Assembly: GCA_024516155.1 (NCBI GenBank)
Contig: JAJJXM010000004.1
Coordinates: 1,116,001 to 1,180,000, forward strand
From: Pyronema omphalodes
Taxonomy: Eukaryota > Ascomycota > Pezizomycetes > Pezizales > Pyronemataceae
Length of the DNA stretch: 64,000 nt
Direction of reading: 5' to 3'
Each line of letters opens with the position of its first letter. The stretch's first letter is position 1. A program made the translations under genes and the position numbers. The notes beneath the pieces are model-generated. The model was not told the DNA's origin. It ran no database searches and worked only from the letters and a program-made list of their open reading frames with translations. Of this stretch, positions 8,950 to 19,239 are shown one piece after another.

Positions 8950-9481
8950 TAGGGATGCACACGAAACGAGGCGAGACGAGACCGCCATTAGGCTCGAGAC
9001 GTCTTGTCTCGTGGGATTTCAGTCTCGAAGTCTCGGGACGCTCGAGCCTTTAAGCGAGAAAACATATTTCATAAAACTACAAGTTAAGCAACAATTATGC
9101 AGACTACCATCTGCCCCAATCCTCATGTTCTTCCTCATCGAATAGCTCGAAGTTGAGGGTTAGGGTTGTAATCTATTGTAGCTCTTGGTGAGTAGTATGT
9201 ACTGCCGTAGTAGTTTTACTGACAAGTTAATTCTTGCACTTGGTAACAAATTTATCTGGAAGAGTGATTAAAGGAGTAGGAAAAAATATACATCTAACTT
9301 GATTAGGCATATTTTTACCCTGAAGAGTATAGAATATACAAGTCTCGAAAAGTCTCGAGCTTATCTCGACCTTTTGGAAAAAAAGTCTCAGACATCTCGT
9401 CTCGTGGAAATCTAGTCTCGTCGGTCTCGAGACTAAAGCTTGAACTCTTGACTTGGGCCGCTCGTCCCGTGTGCATCCCTA
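8950..9481. mobile_element. hAT-type MITE, 532 bp
   Basis: Terminal inverted repeats begin TAGGGATGCACACG and end CGTGTGCATCCCTA, with a second match block CGAG inside. It is flanked by a perfect 8-bp target duplication TGAGGAAG (8942-8949 and 9482-9489). The TIR sequence and 8-bp duplication are typical of hAT elements. The interior is AT-rich with many CTCGAGAC-like motifs and has no transposase. The paralogous site near 61350 lacks the insertion, an empty-site control. Confidence 0.9.
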
Positions 9482-10079
9482 TGAGGAAGGTATTCTGAAG
9501 TTCCAAAGTACCGTAACAACGTACTAAACCAGCAGAGGTCAGTGGAGTTCAGTACACTTTATATTGTATCGATATCCAATAGCATGAGTTCATGGTATAA
9601 TGCGTCATTCTCTGAATCCCAGCAGTGGTACCATCACTGGGTAGGAATTGATGAGATATTTTATCACATAGCGATTGTGATGGTTTGTATATGAATTGAT
9701 TTCGCTGTTGATCGATATGAGAGGTGAAAGTTATGGGCACTGGTCGCTTTTGATACAGTTGTATGGAGTAGGATGAAGATATGAAATCATGATGAAGCAC
9801 TCGATATGATATTCTCTTCCGCCTGGTTTCTCTCAGACCTCCCAACCGTATAGCCAGTTTACCGGGTAAAATCATAAACCAGGTAAACTGAACTGACAAT
9901 TCACAGTTAGCTGGTGCAGTTCTGGTGTCCCGGATACACAGTTGGTTCAGTTTTGAGGGGTCTATAGAACTAGGTAACTGCAGTGTACTGATTAAACGGA
10001 CTCGATGAATACAAACCAGTTTAACCGCATCAGGAACCAGTGCATGTAGGAATAAATAATGTATTCTACCTCGTTTGAA

Positions 10080-11270
10080 CCCACCGGTGGCCGAGCCTGC
10101 CAGTATTTTTACCCTCCTCAATCCACCAGCTTCTGGTTACCAGGTTTCCCAACCTTTACAAAATGGCGGTAAACATGCTCTCAGTTCCCGCGATGACTGT
10201 CGAGTCTGAGCTGCTGCTTTCGGAATGCAAGCAAATCATTATATCAGACCGCCATTCAATGCAGGCAGATACTCTGAAGGCCATTGGGGGGCTGAAGAGC
10301 TTCAGTCATAGGCGTCCGTTGTGATTTCTGGCGACCCAATTAGTATACAATTTTGTTATGTATTCACTGAATAATATTCCTTGCCCCTTCTTAAACCAGC
10401 TCCTCTGGACAAAGCAGTTTTCGCAGTTTTAAACTGTTCACCTGGTTTGCCAAGCCTTGTATTCAGTTAACTGGTTTTCGCGGTTTAACCAGTTTATGCT
10501 ATTGACGGCAAACTGAACCGGGTCGCCGTACATTGATTGATTGATTGATTGATTCTTAAACGTTCCCAACCGTAAGGTTATGACGTGGTCTGTGTTTATA
10601 TACATCTTTAGGCCCCGCTCTGTAATCGGAGGCCTACTGGGAAAAGCCCCAGAGCATTCTTCATTGTTTGGGGCCACAGCACCCTGGTGTTCTCCATGCT
10701 GATTTTCTTTCGCGTCAATATAGTCTAGAGCCCTGTACGCTCAATTATTATTCCGCCTAGTCATTCACCTCATTCCTCTTCCCTTCCCTTCACATCCAAA
10801 TCCTTTTTTTTTCCTTCTTTTTTTTTTTTTTTTTTTTTTTTTTTTATCTATTTCTTGGACCTTATACTACTGCCGGGCTACTTATTCCCCTTCTCTCGTC
10901 CTCCGTCCCTCCGCCTGCTCGGGCCTTCTTTTTGAGCCTTCGCGCTGCCCCTCCTTGCCTCTCTCTTCGGGCTCTTGTCGTCGGTGTGATTAGTTGAAGG
11001 TGGTCATTGCCTAAGACAATCTGGACATTAATTCCTCCACTTTTGACAACCTCTGCCCAGGTTTTCTTTGTGGGAGTAGTCGTTGGTTTGGGTTGGTAGG
11101 TGCTCTTTCCCCTCCTACCAGTCTTTGTTGTTGGGGTATTGTCGTTATTTGGAGCTGCCTTCTGGTTGCTTGTCTGTGGGTCGCCGTACAGTTCTCATAT
11201 TCCAACAGCCCGTACAGTCCGTTTTGGCCGTCATTTTGAACTGGGTTGTACGACTGGAAGGTCTGTTTTT
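10080..11270. repeat. Low-copy repeat segment B (copy 1), interrupted by LINE-R
   Basis: 10080-10532 and 11178-11270 match 60640-61140 (shared GCCGAGCCTGCCAGTATTT, GCGTCCGTTGTGATTTCTGG, and CAGTTCTCATATT blocks). Rich in AACTGGTTT / AAACCAGTT inverted motifs. In the second copy segment B comes directly before segment A; here the order is reversed. Confidence 0.75.
10533..11177 (-). mobile_element. LINE-R, internally deleted non-LTR element (645 bp)
   Basis: Flanked by a perfect 13-bp duplication GGGTCGCCGTACA (10520-10532 and 11178-11190). On the minus strand the 3' end has a (TCAA)n-type tail preceded by an AACC-TTAC-GGTT hairpin also found at the LINE-M 3' end. The 5' part (about 10980-11150) has an ORF1-like stretch with TWAEVVKSGG, resembling the TWAERVSAS motif of the half-LINE ORF1. 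No RT is present and a poly(T) tract lies between. It looks like a short 5' piece fused to a 3' end, a SINE-sized derivative mobilised in trans. Confidence 0.8.
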
Positions 11271-12344
11271 ACCAAATGCATGTCATATTTCAGTACGCCA
11301 TTTTTCTACGGCCTGTGGAATTTCTTGTTTGAATTTGCGTTATAATTCATCTAAGACAGACTGCAGATTCCATCGCACTCGCGCAATGAATTTCTATGGG
11401 CATATGGCACCCAGCGGACGCCTATTCAAATCACTAATACAAATTAGGTGACATGGTTTGATTACATATCCTGCGTAGAAAAGGGTTTTTTGGGAGATCG
11501 TGGGGATCAAGTTTTTAATGATGCCACAGAAAGACACGGGTGGGGTGCCAAACATTTGGTTGGAACATATTCTTGGCTGTGCCGCAGGGCCAAGCATCGA
11601 GTAATGTCTCATGAGTCTATGTTGTCATGCAGCGCCAAGTTCATTGGGTGAGCTCTATGCAGGGCATGAGTTAACAATTGAAGATCATTCAACGATTTAC
11701 CGAGCGAACGAACAGTTTCAAGATGGTAGTTGCTACGTAACGATTCAACGAACCCCGAGTTCCGCCGGCACCCGAACACCAGTAATCATCAAGCCTTTCA
11801 AACTCTATTCCCACATCATTAAGTCAGGTTCCCTTATCTGAAAATTCTTCTCTGACTTATTATATCGTTTTAGGGTCTTCAAATTGGTTAGTTTCTCGCT
11901 TGACTGAAAGGTGGTAAAAAGGTGGGCATGGGGAGGGATGGGGGTTCTTCCTGGCGAGCCCCGGCCACACTACGTCAGCTGAGTGTTCGGTACTCCATGT
12001 AGCCTAGTCTTGATGTGCTTCTACAGACGAATGTTTATCGGACCACGCTGCATACGGAAAATTGAGCGAAATGACTAGCATTCCATTTGAGCTGAGAGAT
12101 AGGTGGCACGGAATGGTTGGCTGCGTTTAAGCATCGCTATTTCGTTGGTCTAGAAACGCAAAAGCGAAGTTGAATGAATTATGGTTATTGTCGGGCAACA
12201 TTCACAATCTCTTATGTAGCAAGATCTTCTTCAACTTTTAAAAAGCAATCGACGGCCTTCTTTAACTGCACCAAAACCTCATACTCACTATATACAATAT
12301 AAACATCAACCATCAAGGCGAGAAGTCGGCAAAGTCACCACACA
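11271..12344. other. Intergenic region upstream of the host gene
   Basis: No gene, repeat or transposon recognised. A CTATATACAATATAAAC stretch at about 12289-12305 lies some 40-55 bases before the host start codon and could serve as a TATA element. Confidence 0.5.
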
Positions 12345-14465
12345 ATGATATTCCTTTTCCTCCTGAAGATAATACTCTACAATCCAGCCACCGGAACCGT
12401 CGAAGCCGCACCATGAAATTTCAGCTCTCGTCCGACCTCCGAAGCATCCCCCTCATACGTTCCAAACCCCCGCGGTCGCGGTACAATTGATTTGCTTCTT
12501 ACGTCCATAATCACACTTATGCTATGTGTATACACATCCATCCATCTGAATATTGCAGCAGACAGCCATATGTTCTCCATCACAATCCCTCGATTGAGAT
12601 TATTCCCAAAAAGAAAAAAACCCGAGGATACTCCGGGAAGCAATAGTGAAAACGCGAAGGAGCCCTATCGGATAGGATTTAAGAGAGCGACTGTTTATAA
12701 GTTCTATTGGGTTCTTATTGCGCTTTTCGCACCGGAATTTGTATTTTTCGCTGCATTCAATCAATGGCAAGAGGCCCGTGCACTTCGAAAGGAACTCCGA
12801 GCAATTGTGCCAAAGAGCGATGACGGGATGGAAGACGCCGCGACAAAATCGGAAGAACAAATAGAAGAAAGAAAATATTTGGAGCTCTTGAAACCTACAC
12901 TTCCATCCCCGGTCGGGAAGGCAGACTGGTCCAAGGTGTCAATGACGTCGGCATTCTTTGTCATAATGGGTGGATTAGCCTATCGTCGTGGATACGACTT
13001 TGACATCCCCGGATCGGATTACAAATTTCCATACATATCACTCACAGCACAAGGGTTTCTGGAATTAGCCAAGGAAGGTGTTCTACATCCCGGAATTCTC
13101 GATGACAAAGCCATTGCGGACCGCAGTAAAGCCGATTGGTTGGCAAAGCTTCTGGTGTGTGCACAAGCGCTCTGGATGGTATTCAATGTCATCGGACGGA
13201 AAGCAAGCGGGTTACCGAGCACGCTAATTGAGTTGAATGTGATCGTGCATGTGGTAGTCATGGTGGTCGTTTACGGCCTGTGGTGGAATAAGCCGTTAGC
13301 AGTCCAGAATCCAGTCATTCTCAATCCTTTGCCAGAATACAATGACGGACATACCCAAATGCTCTCAGTACTAATGTCGTCTAGAAAGTGGGATAGTCAA
13401 GTCAGTAAACTTTGTTACAAAATAGTAACTCTCCATGAGGACGATTTCCCCTTGACAATGATTCTGTGGACCAGTGGAGAGGATTACCTCGATGACGATG
13501 ATTCCACCCGCCGATGTATGTTCGAATATAAGCATCCACTACTATCCTGGTTTCGTCATCGATTGTCTCGCGATAGGGGAAACTATCGAAATCACCCAAT
13601 TTCAATAATTACCGCCGAAGAGCATCATCAGAGGTACTCGGATATATCGTTCCCGGAAGGGTTGGGCTGGAATTATCATGTGGCCACGGAAAAAACTTCC
13701 AAGTCAGAAAAAGTGAAGGGGAAAGAGACGATAGGAACAGCGGTTACAGATGTTAGTATGAACGGAGAGAATTGTACAAAAGGGTTGCAGCTTGAGCCAG
13801 GAGAAGTTTTGCTCTTAGCCAAAAAGCTCACAGACGATGACAGATACGCGGTCGTTACTCGTTATCAACGTCCTGTATTTCTAACTGAGCACCAAATGCA
13901 CGTGATCGAAAACCTCATGGTGGAATTTAAGGAATACCCATCACAGACTGGACGATGTTCCTGGGGCGTACCGGAAGCACGTAATATCCAACAGGAGTGT
14001 TCGGTATCAGATTGGCGGCGAAAAATTGAAGACAAAATATGGCTTCCTTCTTCCGTCTTCGCAATTGGGGCGACAATCCTCAGCCTTATTTATGCTGGAT
14101 GTCATGCAGCAGCATGGAATTCGCACTTTCCATCGTTTACCGAGAGATACCTTTGGAGAGGTGCTTGCATTGTCATCGCAGCCGGAGTGCCTGCTTCGCT
14201 TCTGTGGCATCGTATAAATCATGTTCTGTTTTCTTTCGAAACGTTTGTAGATAACCATAAGTTCTACCACAGGCTCTGCAGAAGTATCCTTCAGTACCTT
14301 CATTTTTCCATGCTCTTGACTAATCTACTCTTCCTGCCTGCTATTATTCTATTGTATACTTCTGCAAGGATCTTCATCGTCGTGGAAGCTTTCATTTCGA
14401 TGCGCAGTCTTCCAGTGGGTGCCTACAACAGCGTCGACTGGATCGAAATAATACCTCATGCATAA
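12345..14465 (+). pseudogene. Multi-pass membrane protein of a fungal uncharacterised family, with one in-frame TGA
   Basis: From the ATG at 12345 (A at -3) one frame runs to the TAA at 14465, broken only by TGA at 12414-12416. The ORF is otherwise open from 12417, about 683 codons. The first 23 codons (MIFLFLLKIILYN...) look like a signal peptide. Then come GRGTIDLLLTSIITLMLC (first hydrophobic helix), APEFVFFAAFNQW, SAFFVIMGGLAYRRG, a WLAKLLVCAQALWMVFNVI helix, IVHVVVMVVVYGLWWNKPL, and near the C-terminus three or more helices ending ARIFIVVEAFISMRSLP and an IPHA terminus. This layout matches an uncharacterised integral membrane family common in filamentous fungi; no biochemical role is known to me. 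The stop could be a real nonsense mutation or a sequencing error; without it the gene looks full length. No intron is needed. Confidence 0.8.
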
Positions 14466-15335
14466 AATCACATTCCAGGCCTTGGTATCTCTTGCATCAC
14501 GCCTGCATCCACTTTGGACACTTTCATTGTACGTACGCACACTAGGTGGTGTACATGGCTTCAAATGCAACTCGACAACCGATTGATTGGGCTAGATGCA
14601 GGAAACTCGGATTTAGCAGACAGGCGCAGGAGGATTGAACGGTTGGGGTGTTGGATTTCGGATCAACTTCACTTTGGACTCAGCGGCATGTGTGGTGGAA
14701 CTCAGCATAATCTCGGATGATAGCGGAGTGGATTGTGAAGGAGCTATGTTGTGGTAGTTCTGGAAAGTTATTTGGTTGTTCTGAAGTATCATGGATTTTG
14801 CGGTTAGGGGACGGTGGATTATTTCGGCGGGTCGGAGGGAGATAGTGGATATGAGTTGGTGTGAAGTAGGGATAGGGTAGAGTGCTAGGGATGGCAGGAA
14901 AGAGAAACGTATGTGACGGCTGGTTATGGTACGGTTTTTGGTTTCGGTCGTCAAGTTTTATGGCTGGCATTGATGGCTAGAGGAGACGGACTAGGCGAGT
15001 ACGGAGGATTCAGATGGAAAATAGGATCCGCCGTGAAAGGGCAGATTACAACGGTGTTAACGTATCGGAAGGAGCGTTGTCTGGGTTTTCAGGCAGTCTG
15101 GTAGTTTGAGGGTTATATGGGAGGAGTGGTTTGGGGTGTAGCATAGAGGTATTTGGGGGGGATGGGAGTCTAATCAAATGACGATGAACTGTGAAGTCGG
15201 AACAGGAGGATTATGGATACAATGGCACAGGGTAAATCCAAGCCGGATGGACAGAGTTATGTACTGGGATACTGGAATGAGTTTATATAATGCCAGTAAC
15301 TGATGAACGGGTCAGGATTGTAGAGCATAAGCGTC
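14466..15335. other. 3' flank of the host gene
   Basis: No convincing gene or repeat. It ends in GAGCATAAGCGTC (15323-15335), the left copy of the LINE-M target duplication. Confidence 0.6.
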
Positions 15336-15907
15336 TATTTATTTATTTATTTATTTCTCATACACGGATCTAACCGTAAGGTTATGGCGGCTACTACTTG
15401 TTTTTATTTTACATTGTTAACTGCCGGGTGTGACCCCGTCAGTCACCGGGTACGCCCCGGAGCGGTCTATCATGCTTGGGGTTGTAGTCCCCCCCTTCTT
15501 GTCCCTTCATACTCCGATTCTGTCCGTCTCGTTGGTGTGTCCCTGAGCCCTGTACGCTCTCTTTCAATTCCATCCTCCACCCTTCCCCTTCTGCGTCCCC
15601 TTTATATGTTTTATTTTATTTTTTTTTTTTTTTTTTTTTTTTTTTTCCCTCCCGTACATCCTTCCCGCTCCTCTGCCCCCTTCCTTCACTCGTCTTCTTG
15701 CTCTCTCTCCCTTTCTCTCCTCCCTTTCATCGTCTCCATCTCCTGTCTCCACCGTCTCCTTCCTCTGTCTACCTCTCTTCCCCTCCCTCCGTACTCTCAG
15801 TCTCTTCCTCCTCGTCCCCCTCTTCCCCCTCTTCCTTCCCCCCCCTTTCTTTTTCTTTTATATTATTATTATTATTATTTTTTTTTTTTTTTTTTTTTTT
15901 TTTTTAT
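15336..15907 (-). other. LINE-M 3' UTR and tail
   Basis: On the minus strand: a long A tract (15878-15905 as T on plus), a purine-rich stretch, a second A tract (about 15618-15646), then an AACC-TTAC-GGTT hairpin (about 15373-15384), GATCCGTGTATGAG and a (TAAA)4-5 tail at 15336-15356. No coding sequence. Confidence 0.75.
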
Positions 15908-16732
15908 TTTTATGCTCCTCGTCAGGGTCTAACAATGATCCCCAGCCTATCGTCGTGGTATGTCTGTCTGGCCTGTCAGCTTCCTCAGGGGTCTTACTCA
16001 ATACCGTGTGAGCCCAATCAGATGTAGCGAGCTTGGACGCTTTAATCATGGTGGTTAGGGCGCGGACTCCGTGTTTGGTGTGGAGGATCAGTTTGAGTTG
16101 GAGTTGGCGATGTCTTGGTAGTTTCATTTCCTTTCGTAGTTGTATGCGGTGGGGGGTGAAAAGTGGGCAAGAAAGTAGTAGGTGTTTCGGGGTTTGGGGG
16201 GGGGGGGGGTGGAGTGGGCATGAGCAGGCATGTGTGGGGTATGTGGGGGTGGGAGGGTGTGCCAAACAGTCCAGGAAGTATCCGTGGCCTGTGCGTAATC
16301 CCAGGATGGCGGTCGATATTTTCCGCGGGACCGTTGTGTACGCTTCGTCGAGTGATCTTTTGTGCGGGGCGTCGTATGTCTTGGGCTTTGCGCTGTTTTC
16401 GTACCACTTGACCCAGTCTGCAATGAAGGATTCTTGGACTTGTCGTCGGAGCCATGAAAGGGAGGTTGGGACAGGAGTCGGTGGAGGGAGGATTGTGGCT
16501 TGTTTGGCCAGTTGATCTGCCTCCTCGTTGCCTGGTATGTCGGTATGGCCAGGGACCCAGTGGAGGTTGATTGTCGTTCCCGTGCGCTGGAGGAGTTTTC
16601 GGGCTAGGAGCTGGATTGTCGCAGCGCATTCTTGTCCTGGCCCAGGTGTGGTGCGGGTTGCTCTAGTGATTGCAGCTTGATTGTCGGTAAAGAGATGGAT
16701 GTAACGGTATTGCAGACGTAGGCATCGGGCGT
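15908..16732 (-). pseudogene. LINE-M ORF2 C-terminal part: RNase H second half and Cys/His tail
   Basis: Minus-strand frame with RCLRLQYRYIHLFTDNQAAI (the Asp of RNase H), HWVPGHTDIPGNEEAD (the His and final Asp region) and a C-terminal CSC...KHLLLSC zinc-finger-like motif typical of ORF2 ends in this LINE group. Reading upstream, the frame joins exactly to the segment at 38953-39198 once solo LTR X and one copy of its GGCGT duplication are ignored. No clear stop precedes the A tract, so the natural C-terminus may be lost. Confidence 0.85.
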
Positions 16733-16870
16733 TGTCACGGCTCGAGAATTATTACCTTCCCCCTCCTCGTCATTCATTCACCCATTATCATTCGCTTCAT
16801 TATTCAGCACTCGTTTGTTTATTTATTTCTATTATCCTTCGGTCTTCGATCATCACTCATCACTCGCCTG

Positions 16871-17320
16871 GGTTAGGGTTATGATCAATTCCCAAATTGT
16901 CGAAAAGGTCACGTGACCTATCCCCAGGGTTAGGGGTCTGCTTGGATCCCTTTTCGGAAATTCCATACCTACGGTCTACCGATCATCTTATCCGATTAGA
17001 TAAGATCGGTCACGTGTCTCTAATCAGTAGTAGATCAGTATGCACGAGCACTGGTCTACTAATGTGCGCAGACGTGACCAGGGCTAGGGCACGATCATGT
17101 TATCGATAAGATAAGATCTAGTCATGTGACCTTATCAGTATTGCACCATCTTTCCAATCGCAGCTGATCTGGATTCACGTGACTAGAGTTAGGGTTGCAC
17201 CCGCACACACACAAACTAGGGTTAGGTTTGTGACCGTACGTGCACAGCTAGGGTTAGGGATACGGACGCACGCGCACGATTAGGGTTACGGAAAGGCGCG
17301 CGTGGCTACGCTTAGGGTTA
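16871..17320. repeat. Cluster of telomere-like TTAGGG motifs in LTR X
   Basis: At least eight separated GGGTTAGGG / TAGGGTTA motifs lie here, interspersed with CACGTGA and CGCGCACG stretches. They are not a tandem array. Confidence 0.7.
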
Positions 17321-17701
17321 CGCCAGCGCGCACGCGAAGTACGCTACCGCGCCTGCGAGATACGCTAACGAGTGCGCGACGAGGCTGTGCACGCAAACAC
17401 GCTAATTTGGTACGAACGCGTTAGCGCGTCTAGAACGCGCAACCGCGACCGCGTTGTTTACTTAGTTATTTTTCGGGAAAAACCTGCAAATAGTGGCTCG
17501 GCGTGTAAGGAAGAAAAATTGTATATAAGAGGATTGTTTCCTTGTTTGTTTATTTTGTTTTTCTTTTCTCCTTACACAGTTATTTGTTTATTTACAAATT
17601 CAAATACTTTGTTGAAATCTTTAATTACGTCCTCGTTCTCGTCCCCGTCTTTGGATCTCTTTGTCCCTTGAAATCTTTGTTTATTTCCTTAACTTCTAAA
17701 C

Positions 17702-19110
17702 TGTCCCACCCTATAATGTGTGAGAATAGAATAGGTATCATATATAACGCTATGGAGAATATGGCAAACTCGACAGGAGAATGAATAATCAAGTTAGTAT
17801 CCTGGGCCGGAACCCCCAGAGGAGCTCCGGCTAGCCACGTCACGTGATTCGTGACTTTCCGATAGGACCTCACGAGGATCCCGGCCCGAGGCGTCGGAAC
17901 TATTATTCACTGTCAGTTTGGGAGGATTCAGGACAGAGAAGGGGAAAGGAAAACTTACCTCAAGGGTGTCGACTTACCCTTGAGACAACTACAAACGACG
18001 CTGATGGAGAAAGGAGAAGACGACGAAAGGTCACCTCCTTATACCTGAGGAGAGTTCGGCAATACACGGCTACGATAGGGGCTGCATAGGAACAGAGGAT
18101 TCCAGGAAGATGCAGATGCGGCGCAGGAGTGTTATCCAGTGTTACTAGTTGGGTGAACAGTGGGGCGAGAGATAAGGCAGAGTCTAGTCAGCGAACAGGA
18201 GTGGACTCCAGGACAAGGGTCAACAGTGCATCAGCATGAGACGACGTCCAGCAGGGAACCCCACTCAGGAAACCTGTTTGATGAAACTGATATAACGCGT
18301 CCTTGGGCCTAGAACTGCCAACTTGGAAACAATACGGCGGTTGCATCCACACCAGGGTGTGGCTGCGCGGAAGTGCGCGCAGGTGGGGCATATATGACAT
18401 CACACAGGAATGTGACGGGGCAGTGCGCTCCGGTAGGGCATGGTATGCCTTATGATGTCAGTGACCTCCACTTGCAATCGAGATTCTCTAGGGCGATCTA
18501 TGATGGCGCGACTCATACGATAAATGACTCATGCGTCATTATCACAAGAGTGCATGCATGATGCAGTCAGACGGAGTTGCCCTCCGGTATGACTCATAAC
18601 CCCAGCACCTCATTGGAAGGTGTGGTAGTACGGTGAGCTATTTCTGGGATTAATCTGACCAGGGCGAGCATTAGGCAAGTGAGCAATTAATTTAATTGCG
18701 CGCTTAGCATAATGCAAGCCTCAGCAGATGCGTCACAGCTTTGACCCATGTCTTATCTCCTACGCTCAGTTTGGCAGTTGGTTCCCCATGGAAGGCTGGG
18801 CGAACTTGTGGACGAAAGTCTATAAAAGACCCTATGTCTTCCTTCTGTCTCCTCCATCATCATCCATTGATCCTCTACGCGACGATACCACATCTACACC
18901 GAGGAATACCTCCAAAGACAACCCTTAAGTTTATTCGGCCTGTGATCGATTGATTTACTTCCTAGCTTTATCTTTGGAATACCTCTATTAGTTCTTGAGA
19001 ACGAAGTGTCTGTTTGTCTTGAGAACGAAGTGTTTGTCTACCCTAAGACGAAGCACTTGGAAGAACGATCGAGAAGCCTCTGCATAGTTAGGACTATGCC
19101 CAGGTTGACA
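17702..19110 (+). repeat. Left LTR of A1 (1409 bp)
   Basis: Starts TGTCCCACCC, ends GGTTGACA. Contains a TATA box at 18821 and the segment complementary to the PBS at 18923-18934. The half-LINE target region here reads GATTGATTTAC and is empty. Confidence 0.93.
18821..18828 (+). promoter_or_regulatory. TATA box of the A1 LTR
   Basis: TATAAAAG within the well conserved AGTCTATAAAAGACCC. The same box is seen in every A-type LTR here: 38511, 45337, 54663 on plus; 33380 and 39863 on minus. Confidence 0.7.
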
Positions 19111-19112
19111 CT

Positions 19113-19124
19113 ATAAACTTAAGG
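19113..19124 (+). other. Primer-binding site of A1, self-complementary type
   Basis: ATAAACTTAAGG, two bases after the LTR, is the exact complement of CCTTAAGTTTAT in the LTR at 18923-18934. A2 has the same pair (45437-45448 and 47372-47383). The LTR segment is about 100 bases from the TATA box, longer than in the gypsy elements, so a start there is less certain. No tRNA match was tested. Confidence 0.5.
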
Positions 19125-19239
19125 CTACAAGCTACCAAGTTTATTAATCGACACGCATACGGAAGACCCTCTTCTAGGGCAATACGACAATCCAAACCCT
19201 CCAAAAAGACAAATTACAGAACAATCCAATCAACAAGCA

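Larger units (their letters stand above)
8555..9830. repeat. Low-copy repeat segment A (copy 1)
   Basis: Outside the minisatellite and the MITE, this aligns by eye with 61150-61690: both share the TTTGGGATTTTA start, GGATTATATTAG, the AATCTTGAGG block, CTGAAGTTCCAAAGTACCGT and the GGTAGGAATTGATGA block. No transposase or other coding sequence is recognisable. It may be an old non-coding transposon or an intergenic duplication. Confidence 0.75.

Noticed and set aside
8714..8960. Long ORFs of Ser-Val-Leu, Thr-Leu-Thr and Asp-Asn-Thr repeats on both strands
   Set aside because: They arise from the 9-bp minisatellite, whose unit length keeps all frames open; the paralog has no such ORF.
9549..10121. 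190-codon minus-strand ORF
   Set aside because: Spans part of repeat segments A and B, has no recognisable motif, and the copy near 61420-61690 is not open.
12413..12490. Alternative start ATG at 12413 for the membrane protein
   Set aside because: It is in a different frame and meets a stop within 30 codons.
16042..16629. 195-codon minus-strand ORF, Pro/Thr-rich
   Set aside because: Out of frame with the RNase H coding frame (DNQAAI, HWVPGHTD) over the same bases.
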